The notes beneath the pieces are model-generated. The model saw only the letters and a list, made by a program, of their open reading frames with translations, did not search any database and had not been told where the DNA came from. From JAVEDQ01 sp963783105 (lineage in GTDB: Bacteria; Actinomycetota; Actinomycetes; Frankiales; Frankiaceae): a stretch of 64,000 bases of DNA. Positions 16,765 through 25,039 of this stretch are shown piece by piece; position 1 is the stretch's first letter; every line of letters begins with the position of its first letter. Position numbers and translations under genes: made by a program. The stretch lies in the NCBI GenBank assembly GCA_963783105.1, contig CAWAMI010000001.1, forward strand, positions 682,001-746,000, in the 5' to 3' direction.

Positions 16765-18489
16765 CTATTGCGGGTGGGGCTCGCCCGATGGCATCCGACC
16801 GCGGACGGGGCCACCCTCGGACAGCAGCACCGACAGCACGAACACCGCCGCGAGCACCAGAACGACCGTCCCGCCGGCCGCGATGTCGACCGCGCGGGAC
16901 AGCAGCACCCCGGCGACTCCGGACGTCACGCCGATCCCGACGGCCAGCACCGTCATCGGCACCACCCGCGAGACCCACAGCCGCGCCGCGGCCGCGGGGG
17001 CGACGATCAGCGCCACCGACTGCAGCGTGCCGACCGCGGGGATCGAGGTGACGACCGCGACCTCGACGAGCAGCAGCAGGGCGACGTCGAGCCGCCGGAC
17101 CGGGAAGCCGGCGGCCGCCGCCCCGCCGCGGTCGAAGGCGACCAGCACCAGCTCCTTGCCGATCGCGGCGAGCACGAGCAGCACCCCGACGAGCGCGACC
17201 GCCGTGAGCCAGATGTCGGCCGGCCGAACCGTGACGATCGAGCCGACGAGGTAGGCCGACAGATCGCGGGTGAAACCGTCCTGTGCGGACAGCAGCAGCA
17301 CGCCCAGCGCGAAACCACCCGCGAGCAGCACGCCGGTGACGCTGGCGTCGTCGGTCCGCGGCCGCTGCACGAGCGTGGCCATGAGCAGCACCACGATCAC
17401 GCCGAACGCCGCCCCACCGAGGAGCAGGTTCACCCCGAGCAGACCTGAGATCACCACACCCGGGAAGGTCGCGTGCGTCATGGCCGTCGTGAAGAAGGCG
17501 AGCCTGCGCAGGGCCACCTGCGCGCCGACGGCCGCGCACAACGTCGCGACGAGCACGATCTCGACGAGTGCGCGGACCAGGAACGGGTCGAGCCCCAGGA
17601 CGTCGCTCATCGCGGCGCCTCCCGCCTCCGCCGCCTCGGGGGCGGGTGTCCGGCGCAGCGTCCGCAACCGCCCGGCGCCCCACGCCAGCAGGTATGCCAG
17701 CACCAGGACGACGACGATCGACGCCCCCGACGCCAGCCGGGCGCCGGAGCGGACCGACGCGTCGTAGCTGACCACCAGACCCAGGTAGCCGCAGACCACG
17801 GCGACGAGAACGGAGCCGGCCAGGATGACCGGCAGCCGGTCGGACAGGAGCCTCGCGGTCGCCGCCGGCACGATGATCAGTGCGATCACCAGCACGGTGC
17901 CGACCGCCCGCACCGCCGCGACGACCACGAGCACGAGCACGAGGTTCAGCACGAGGTCGAGCCAGGGAATGCGGTAGCCCGCGGCGGCCGCGCCGTCCGG
18001 GTCGAAGGCGCGGAGCACCAGCTCCTTGTGCAGCGCGGCGAGCACCGCGAGCACGACCACGGCCACGGCGGCGGTCTGGACGATCTGGGCCACGTCCACG
18101 TAGAGCAGCCGGCCGAACAGGAACATAGTGAGGTCGGCGGTGTAGCTCCGCTGTCGGCTCACGAGCACCACGCCGACCGCGAAGAAGCTGGTGAGCAGCA
18201 CGGCGAGCGCCGCGTCCTCGCTCACCCGCCGGTGCGCGGACAGGACCGTCAGCAGCACCGCGGTCAGCGCCCCCGCGACCAGCGCGCCCAGCGCGAGCGA
18301 CTGCCCCAGCAGGGCGGCCACCACGACGCCCGGGAAGACCGTGTGGGACACCACGTCCCCGACGAACGCCAGCCGCCGCAGCACGACGTACACGCCGACC
18401 ACGCCCACCAGCACCCCGAGCAGGAGCATCTCGACGAGCGCCCGCTGCATGAAGGGCAGCTCGAACGGCTCGATCAGCAGGCCGGTCAT
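16765..18489 (-). CDS. Zinc/manganese ABC transporter, fused double permease
   Basis: At 574 residues this is twice the normal length of an ABC-3 permease. Residues 1-293 and 294-574 are each a complete permease half of 8 or so helices, and they resemble each other: RALVEMLLLGVLVGVVGVYV against RALVEIVLVATLCAAVGAQV, and KELVLRAFDPDGAAAAGY against KELVLVAFDRGGAAAAGF. The frame is continuous. An internal ATG at 17610 (MSDVLGLD) has a GGGAGG site 8 bases upstream, so the second half might also be made separately. It is the last gene of the zinc uptake operon, 22 bases after the ATPase gene. Confidence 0.9.
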   Translation of the reverse strand: MTGLLIEPFELPFMQRALVEMLLLGVLVGVVGVYVVLRRLAFVGDVVSHTVFPGVVVAALLGQSLALGALVAGALTAVLLTVLSAHRRVSEDAALAVLLTSFFAVGVVLVSRQRSYTADLTMFLFGRLLYVDVAQIVQTAAVAVVVLAVLAALHKELVLRAFDPDGAAAAGYRIPWLDLVLNLVLVLVVVAAVRAVGTVLVIALIIVPAATARLLSDRLPVILAGSVLVAVVCGYLGLVVSYDASVRSGARLASGASIVVVLVLAYLLAWGAGRLRTLRRTPAPEAAEAGGAAMSDVLGLDPFLVRALVEIVLVATLCAAVGAQVALRRLAFFTTAMTHATFPGVVISGLLGVNLLLGGAAFGVIVVLLMATLVQRPRTDDASVTGVLLAGGFALGVLLLSAQDGFTRDLSAYLVGSIVTVRPADIWLTAVALVGVLLVLAAIGKELVLVAFDRGGAAAAGFPVRRLDVALLLLVEVAVVTSIPAVGTLQSVALIVAPAAAARLWVSRVVPMTVLAVGIGVTSGVAGVLLSRAVDIAAGGTVVLVLAAVFVLSVLLSEGGPVRGRMPSGEPHPQ

Positions 18490-18511
18490 GCCCGACGTCC
18501 CGATCCGCCGC

Positions 18512-19290
<779 letters not shown>

Positions 19291-19294
<4 letters not shown>

Positions 19295-20244
19295 CGCAGC
19301 GCCGTCACGATCGTGGCGGTGTTGTGGCGGACCATGCCGAGGTACGTCTGTCCGGGCGAGCCCTGCGGGCCGAGCGTGTCGCCGTAGAGCGCGTCCGGGC
19401 CGGCCACGACCTTCACCCCGGCCTCGGAGGCCACCGTCTCGGCCGTCCGCGGCGGCAGCGAGGCCGACGCGAACACCGCCGGCACGTGTTGGGCACGGAT
19501 CTCGGCGACGAGATCGGCGAGCCGGCGCCCGGACAGCTCGGCCGAGCTGTCGAAGCTCGGAATCACGGCGCCCACGAACGTCAGGCCGTAGCGGTCGAAG
19601 TAGTAGCCCAGCGAGTCGTGGTCGGTGACGACGCGGCGACGGTCCGGCGGGATGGCGTCGATCTGGCCCCGGACGTCGGTGTCGAGCTGGTCGAGCTCGG
19701 CCAGGTAGCCGGTCGCGTTGCGCCGGAAGACGTCGGCACCGGCCGGGTCGGCGGCCACGAACGCGTCGCGGATGGTGGCGACCATGATCTTGGCGTTGCG
19801 CGGGTCCTGCCAGATGTGCGGGTCCTGGTTCCCGTGCTCGCCGCCTTCGTGCTGCCCGCTCGTCTCCGTCCCCGCACGCAGCCGAACGCCCTCGCTGGCA
19901 TCGACGATCGGACCGTCGTAGCCCGAGCTGTCGACGGCGCCGGCGAGCCACTGCTCCACCCCGACGCCGTTCTCCACCAGGACCTGGGCGTGGTGCATGA
20001 CGGTGAGGTCCGCGGGCGAGGGTTCGTAGTCGTGCGGGTCGACGTTCGGCTTCAGCACGCCGGTCACGTCGGCGCGGTCGCCCCCGACCTGCCGCGCGAA
20101 GTCGGCCACCTGGGTCGTGGTCGCGACGACGCGGAGCCGACCGTCGCCCTGCCCCTCGGCGCTCGTCCCCGACGCGACGCCGCAGCCGACGGCCAGCGGC
20201 AGGAGGCCGACGGCGGCCAGGGCGCGGCCGACGCGAGCGAACAT
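19291..20244 (-). CDS. znuA: Metal-binding lipoprotein of zinc ABC transporter
   Basis: The 317-residue protein has a lipoprotein signal (lipobox LAVGC, Cys 21) and the cluster A-1 solute-binding pattern. Metal ligands are expected in PNVDPHDYEPSPAD (His about 71), in DPHIW (His about 142) and in TDHDSLGYYFDRYG (about 207). A short His/Glu loop (GQHEGGEHG) before the second ligand is typical of zinc-binding ZnuA. It is first in the znuACB operon and divergent from the Fur-family gene. Zinc is preferred to manganese from the adjacent regulator; the sequence alone does not decide. Confidence 0.92.
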
Positions 20245-20269
20245 CGGACCCTCCCTCGCCAGTAGCTCA

Positions 20270-20284
20270 TGAAAACCGTTGTCA
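20270..20284. promoter_or_regulatory. Zur box between znuA and zur
   Basis: TGAAAACCGTTGTCA is a near-perfect palindrome with arms TGAAAAC and GTTGTCA (one mismatch), resembling the TGAAAATNATTTTCA-type operators of actinobacterial Zur. It lies 26 bases before the znuA ATG and 38 bases before the zur ATG, so it can repress both when zinc is plentiful. Confidence 0.7.
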
Positions 20285-20321
20285 GTTGCAAACTAGCAGA
20301 GGCTCGGTACCGTTCCCGAGC

Positions 20322-20726
20322 ATGGGACGGGTCCGGACCACGCGGCAGGGCGCGGCGGTCGAGGCGTTGCTCGAGGAGAGCGTCGGCTTCCGCAGCGCCC
20401 AGGACCTGCACGCCGAACTCCGCCGCCGCGGTGACCCGATCGGTCTGACCACCGTGTACCGCCACCTCCAGGTCCTCGTGGACGCCGGCGCCGTCGACAC
20501 GCTGCGCACCACCGACGGTGAGGCGCTGTACCGGCAGTGCGAGAGCACCCGCCATCACCACCACCTGGTCTGCCGGGCCTGTGGCCGCACCGCGGAGGTC
20601 TCGGGGCAGGCCGTCGAGCGCTGGGCGGCGGCCGTCGCCCGCGAGCACGGGTTCGTCGACGTCGATCACACGCTCGAGGTGCTGGGCACCTGCAAGAGCT
20701 GCGCGGAGGCGAGCGCGCGCTCCTGA
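20322..20726 (+). CDS. zur: Fur family zinc uptake regulator
   Basis: A 134-residue Fur-type repressor: winged helix at 1-75 (SAQDLHAELRRRGDPIGLTT, TVYRHLQVLVDAGAVDTL), then a dimer/metal domain with HHHHLVCRACG and a second CxxC (CKSC) near the C-terminus. These bind the structural zinc. The start ATG 20322 is chosen over an upstream open frame because it keeps the usual family length and leaves the operator free. Divergence from znuACB and the intervening palindrome identify it as the zinc repressor. Confidence 0.9.
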   Translation: MGRVRTTRQGAAVEALLEESVGFRSAQDLHAELRRRGDPIGLTTVYRHLQVLVDAGAVDTLRTTDGEALYRQCESTRHHHHLVCRACGRTAEVSGQAVERWAAAVAREHGFVDVDHTLEVLGTCKSCAEASARS

Positions 20727-20755
20727 CCATCCCTCCTCGTCCCAGGAGACCGCCC

Positions 20756-22270
20756 GTGACCCAACCCTCCACCCTGAAGCGACCCTCCACGCTGCCGAGG
20801 CACGTCGACGTCGCCGTGGTCGGCGCGGGCTTCGGCGGACTGGGCGCCGCGATCGAGATGCAGCGGGCGGGGTTCGAGGACTTCGCCGTGCTGGAGCGGG
20901 CACCCGAGGTCGGCGGCACCTGGTTCTACAACAGCTACCCCGGCTGCCAGTGCGACGTCCCGTCGAACCTCTACTCGTACTCCTTCGCCAAGCGATCCGA
21001 CTGGCCCCGGAGCTACTCCGAGCAGCCGGAGATCCTCAAGTACCTGATCGACTGCTCGAACCGCTTCGGGGTCCGCGACCAGATCCACTTCGACTGCGAC
21101 CTACGGGCCGCCCGCTGGGACGACGACCGCTCCCACTGGGAGATCGAGACCTCGCGGGGCAGCCTCACCGCTCGCGTGCTGGTCGGCGCCACCGGCCTGC
21201 TCAGCGAGCCACGCGTCCCGCAGATCCCCGGCCTCGACGGCTTCCCGGGCACGGTCGTGCACACCGCGCGATGGGGCGACGGGCACGACTTCACCGGCCG
21301 GCGCGTCGCCGTCGTCGGAACAGGCGCCACGGCCATCCAGCTCGTGCCGCACCTGCAGGAGCAGGTCGAGAAGCTGTTCGTGTTCCAGCGGACGCCGCCA
21401 TGGGTCCTCCCGCTGCTCGACCGCAAGGTCGGCCGCTGGCTCCAGCGGCTCTACCGGAGGGCACCGGCGACGCAGGACGTCGCCCGAGCGATCGACTACG
21501 GCCTACGGGAACCGCTGCTCGTCCCCTTCGCGAAGGCTCCGAGGCTGACCAAGCTGCTGGAGGGGATCTCCAGGATCCAGCTGCGGCGCCAGGTCCCCGA
21601 CCCGGAGCTGCGTCGCCGGCTCACGCCCGACTACGTCATCGGGTGCAAGCGGGTGCTGCTCACCAAGCGCTGGTATCCGGCGGTCAGCTCCCCGAACGTG
21701 GACGTGGTCAGCGAGGGGCTGGTCGAGGTCGACGGGAGCACGCTCGTCGGTAGCGACGGGACCCGCTGCGACGTCGACGCCATCGTCTTCGCCACCGGGT
21801 TCACGCCGACCGAGCCGCCGATCGCCCAGCTCGTCCGAGGTCCCGACGGCCGGAAGCTCGCGGACGCCTGGTCGGTCAAGCCGGAGGCCTACCTCGGGAT
21901 GACCGTGGCCGGGTTCCCCAACCTGTTCCTGCTGTACGGGCCGAACACCAACCTCGCGCACAACTCGATCGTCTACATGCTCGAATCGCAGTACCGCTAT
22001 CTCCTCAACGCGTTGCGGGCGATGCGGGAGCACCGGCTGTCGAGGCTCGAGGTCCGGCGCGAGGTCCAGTCGGCGTTCAACGAGCAGGTGCAGCAGGGGC
22101 TGCAGGGCTCGGTCTGGAACGCCGGCCGCTGTGCCAGCTGGTACCTCGACGCCAACGGCGAGAACCCGATCATGTGGTCGGGCTTCACCTTCTCCTACCG
22201 CCGTCTGGCCAGCCGGTTCGAGCTGGACGACCACCACTGGACGCGCGAGCCGGAGCCGTCGGGATCGTAG
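20756..22270 (+). CDS. Flavin-containing (Baeyer-Villiger-type) monooxygenase
   Basis: A 504-residue FAD/NADPH enzyme. The FAD loop is GAGFGGLGA (about 24-32), the NADPH loop GTGATA (about 187-192), and between them is the Baeyer-Villiger fingerprint FPGTVVHTARW, matching FxGxxxHxxxW. ATGF occurs near 346. Such enzymes insert oxygen into ketones or oxidise S/N atoms. The start GTG 20756 follows CCAGGAGACCGCCC. Upstream is zur (30-base gap); there is no evidence of a shared role. Confidence 0.92.
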   Translation: MTQPSTLKRPSTLPRHVDVAVVGAGFGGLGAAIEMQRAGFEDFAVLERAPEVGGTWFYNSYPGCQCDVPSNLYSYSFAKRSDWPRSYSEQPEILKYLIDCSNRFGVRDQIHFDCDLRAARWDDDRSHWEIETSRGSLTARVLVGATGLLSEPRVPQIPGLDGFPGTVVHTARWGDGHDFTGRRVAVVGTGATAIQLVPHLQEQVEKLFVFQRTPPWVLPLLDRKVGRWLQRLYRRAPATQDVARAIDYGLREPLLVPFAKAPRLTKLLEGISRIQLRRQVPDPELRRRLTPDYVIGCKRVLLTKRWYPAVSSPNVDVVSEGLVEVDGSTLVGSDGTRCDVDAIVFATGFTPTEPPIAQLVRGPDGRKLADAWSVKPEAYLGMTVAGFPNLFLLYGPNTNLAHNSIVYMLESQYRYLLNALRAMREHRLSRLEVRREVQSAFNEQVQQGLQGSVWNAGRCASWYLDANGENPIMWSGFTFSYRRLASRFELDDHHWTREPEPSGS

Positions 22271-22313
22271 CCGCGGCGAGGGCGCCGGACTTCCCGGGGC
22301 TCCGCGCTCCCCG

Positions 22314-22892
22314 TCAGCTCTCGGTCGGCTCCTCGCCGTCGTCGGCCAGCAGCAGGTAGAGGGAGCGGCGGGCCTGCTCGAGGATGTCCGCGGCGGCCGC
22401 GCGCTGAGCCTCCGTGCCGGTCCGGCCGACCTGACGGACGGCGGAGTGCAGCTTCTCCAGGTTGGCGCGCAGGTCGGGGCCGCTCTCGAAGCCGGCGAAC
22501 GGGTTGGCGGACGCGCGGAACGCCTCGACCTGCTCGCGCCCCGACTCGGTGAGGGTGACGAGCTTGCGCCCGGAGTCGGCCGTGACCGTGACGAGACCCT
22601 CGTCCTCCAGCTGGCTGATGGTCGGGTAGATCGCGCCGGGGCTCGGAGTCCAGCGACCGCCGCTGCGGTCCGCGATGGCCTGCATCAGCTGGTAGCCGTG
22701 CATCGGCTCCTCGGCCAGCAGCAGTAGAACGGCGCTGCGGACGTCGCCGCGCGGCGCCCGCCCGCGACCGCCCGCTCGGCGACCGCGAGGGCCGCGGGGT
22801 CCGTCCGCTCCGGGGACGCCGTGGCGGCCCGGGTGGTGGTGGCGTTGGCGGTGGCCCTGCCAGGGCCCGACGCGTTCGAACGTGGTGTTCAT
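22314..22892 (-). CDS. PadR family transcriptional regulator
   Basis: A 192-residue regulator. An unusual His/Gly/Arg-rich N-terminus (13-45, with HRQRHHHPGRHG) precedes the PadR winged helix (50-125: RSAVLLLLAEEPMHGYQLMQ, SPGAIYPTISQLEDEGLV), and a C-terminal dimer helix follows. The His-rich leader might bind metal. A GGAGG site precedes the ATG, and just upstream lies a perfect 9-bp-arm palindrome, most simply its own operator. It is tail-to-tail with the monooxygenase gene, whose regulation it might also affect through read-through only. Confidence 0.92.
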   Translation of the reverse strand: MNTTFERVGPWQGHRQRHHHPGRHGVPGADGPRGPRGRRAGGRGRAPRGDVRSAVLLLLAEEPMHGYQLMQAIADRSGGRWTPSPGAIYPTISQLEDEGLVTVTADSGRKLVTLTESGREQVEAFRASANPFAGFESGPDLRANLEKLHSAVRQVGRTGTEAQRAAAADILEQARRSLYLLLADDGEEPTES

Positions 22893-22904
22893 ATCTTGCC
22901 TCCT

Positions 22905-22933
22905 GATGTATCGGATGACGGTAACGATACATC
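22905..22933. promoter_or_regulatory. Palindromic operator upstream of padR-like gene
   Basis: Perfect arms GATGTATCG (22905-22913) and CGATACATC (22925-22933) with an 11-base spacer. The AT-rich ATGTAT/ATACAT pattern is the type bound by PadR repressors. It sits 13 bases before the ATG, between promoter and ribosome site, and so fits autorepression. Confidence 0.7.
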
Positions 22934-23009
22934 GCTACTGTGTCGACGCAAGAGGCTGTTCTGACGTCAGAAGGCGAGTCGGCCGCCGCGCTGCCGACGG
23001 CCGGCGGAC

Positions 23010-23945
23010 TCAACCCGCGTGTCGGCGGAACCAGTCGACGGTCCGGATGAGCCCGTCGCGGACGTCGACCTTCGGCTCCCAGCCGAGGACGTCGCGGGCC
23101 AGGGTGATGTCGGGCTGTCGCACGGTCGGGTCGTCGACGGGCCGCGGGATGAACGTGATCTCCGAGTCCGAACCCGCGACCTCCCGCACCAGTTCCGCGA
23201 GCTCGAGCACGGACAGCTCGTACGGGTTGCCGATGTTCATCGGCCCGGGGTGATCGGAGAGCAGCAGCCGGACGATGCCGTCGACCTCGTCGTCCACGTA
23301 GACGACGGACCGGGTCTGGGAGCCGTCGCCGGCGACGGTGATCGGGTCGCCGCGTAGCGCCTGGGTCGCGAAGGCGGGAATCGCCCGGCCGTCCTTGGGT
23401 CGCATCCGCGGGCCGTAGGTGTTGAAGATGCGCAGGATCGCGGTGTCGAGGCCGGCGGAGCGCCGGTAGGCCATGGTCAGCGCCTCGGCGAAGCGCTTCG
23501 CCTCGTCGTAGACGCCGCGGGGGCCGACCGGGTTGACGTTGCCCCAGTAGCTCTCCGGCTGCGGGTGGATCAGCGGGTCGCCGTACACCTCGCTCGTGGA
23601 CGCGAGCAGGAACCGCGCGCCCTTCTCCTTGGACAGCCCGAGCGCGTGCAGCGTGCCGAGCGAGCCGACCTTCAGCGTTTCGACCGGCAGCTTCAGGTAG
23701 TCGATGGGGCTCGCCGGTGAGGCGAAGTGCAGCACGTAGTCCACCGGGCCGGGCACGTGGACGTACTCGGTGACGTCGCAGCGGATCAGCCGGAACCCGG
23801 GGTGCTCCAGCAGGTGCTCGACGTTGTGCGGGCCGCCGGTGACGAAGTTGTCGAGGCACAGCACCTCGTGGCCCAGCGCGAGGAGGTGTTCGCACAGGTG
23901 TGAGCCGAGGAAACCGGCTCCCCCGGTGACGACGCTGCGGGGCAC
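23010..23945 (-). CDS. NAD-dependent epimerase, probable UDP-glucuronate decarboxylase
   Basis: The 311-residue extended short-chain dehydrogenase has GGAGFLGSHL (NAD loop), the active-site Ser/Tyr/Lys in LLASTSEVYGDP and YDEAKRFAE, and RIFNTYGPRM. ASPASPIDYLKLPVETLKVG is a hallmark of UDP-glucuronate decarboxylases (UXS), which make UDP-xylose for surface glycans. The start GTG 23945 places the NAD loop at residues 8-13 as in the family; an ORF extending to 24104 adds unconserved residues. A tiny ORF ends one base before this GTG. Confidence 0.85.
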   Translation of the reverse strand: MPRSVVTGGAGFLGSHLCEHLLALGHEVLCLDNFVTGGPHNVEHLLEHPGFRLIRCDVTEYVHVPGPVDYVLHFASPASPIDYLKLPVETLKVGSLGTLHALGLSKEKGARFLLASTSEVYGDPLIHPQPESYWGNVNPVGPRGVYDEAKRFAEALTMAYRRSAGLDTAILRIFNTYGPRMRPKDGRAIPAFATQALRGDPITVAGDGSQTRSVVYVDDEVDGIVRLLLSDHPGPMNIGNPYELSVLELAELVREVAGSDSEITFIPRPVDDPTVRQPDITLARDVLGWEPKVDVRDGLIRTVDWFRRHAG

Positions 23946-24202
23946 GTCAGCGCGAGCCGGCGGAGCGGATGTCGAGCACCCCGTAGAGCTGGAGCGGCAC
24001 CAGCCTGAGGCAGGTCTCGAGGTCCGAGATGTAGCTAAGCAGCACGCGTAGACCGTAGAGGTCATGCGTCCGGGACGCCTCCGGCGCGCGGCCGGGAGAC
24101 TCACAGTTGATTCTTATGGTCGTCGCAGGGCGGTGCCAGGGCCGGTGCCGACTGTCATCGTGACGGTGGCCGCCCGGAGCCCCGGGGGAGAAGGAGAGTT
24201 CC

Positions 24203-24814
24203 GTGAAGAAGCGTTTCGGCACCATCGCTCTGGCGTCGACCTTGGGGCTCGGCGGCCTGGCCACCGGCGTCATCGTCGCGCCCGCGCTGGCCAATGCCGC
24301 TACCAGCGAGGCCCCGGCGCCCGCGACGAGCGCGACCGAGCAGGACCCGCCCGCCCCGGACATGCCGAGCGCCGCGGACCGCACGGCTCGCCTCAAGGAA
24401 GCGCTCTCCGGGCTGATCTCGGACGGCACGATCACGCAGGCGCAGGCCGACAAGGTCGCGAGCACCCTCGCCGACAAGATGCCGCCGCCCGGCGGGCACG
24501 GCCCCGGCCGGCCCGGCGGTCCGCGCCTCGACGCGGCCGCCACGGCCCTCGGCGTGTCCGTCGACGACCTGCGGGCGGCGCTGCGGAGCGACAAGTCCCT
24601 CGCCGACGTCGCGGCGGAGAAGAGCATCCCCAAGGACAAGCTGATCGGTGACCTCGTGAAGGCCGCGGAGACCCGGCTGGACGACGCGGTCAAGGCCGGC
24701 CGCCTGACCCAGGCGCAGGCCGACCAGCGCAAGGCCGATCTGCAGGACCGCATCACGAAGCTGGTGGACCGCAAGGGCCCGCCGCATCGCGGGGACCGGC
24801 CGCACCGCGACTGA
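24203..24814 (+). CDS. Secreted helical protein with QAQAD repeats
   Basis: A 203-residue protein with a Sec signal peptide (1-31, cleavage after ALANA) and a helical mature part with two similar modules: LSGLISDGTITQAQADKVAS and VKAGRLTQAQADQRKADLQD, separated by a Gly/Pro-rich loop and a middle segment (LGVSVDDLRAALRSDKSLAD). Such repeats occur in many actinobacterial exported proteins of unknown role. GAAGGAGAGTTCC precedes the ATG. Confidence 0.85.
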   Translation: MKKRFGTIALASTLGLGGLATGVIVAPALANAATSEAPAPATSATEQDPPAPDMPSAADRTARLKEALSGLISDGTITQAQADKVASTLADKMPPPGGHGPGRPGGPRLDAAATALGVSVDDLRAALRSDKSLADVAAEKSIPKDKLIGDLVKAAETRLDDAVKAGRLTQAQADQRKADLQDRITKLVDRKGPPHRGDRPHRD

Positions 24815-25039
24815 CGCGGGACGACGCACGGGGTTGGGCAGGACGTGGCGGTGCTGGCCCATGGCGTGGAGGTGCTGCACCTGTTCCCCGCGTGTCGGCC
24901 CCTGGCCCCGGCCCCTGGCCCGATCGAGCTCGAGCGGCTCGCCGACCCCGCCGCCCCGCTCGTCGCCTGACCGGCCGCTGCACCTCGCTCCGTCGTCGGT
25001 CACAATGAGGCCCGGTCGTCGAGAGCGAGGGGGGAGCCT

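Noticed and set aside
24845..24970. Short plus-strand frame VAVLAHGVEVLHLFPA...
   Set aside because: About 41 codons with a repeated Pro/Ala segment, no ribosome site and no recognisable family; the 225-base gap is better read as the upstream region of the phosphatase gene.
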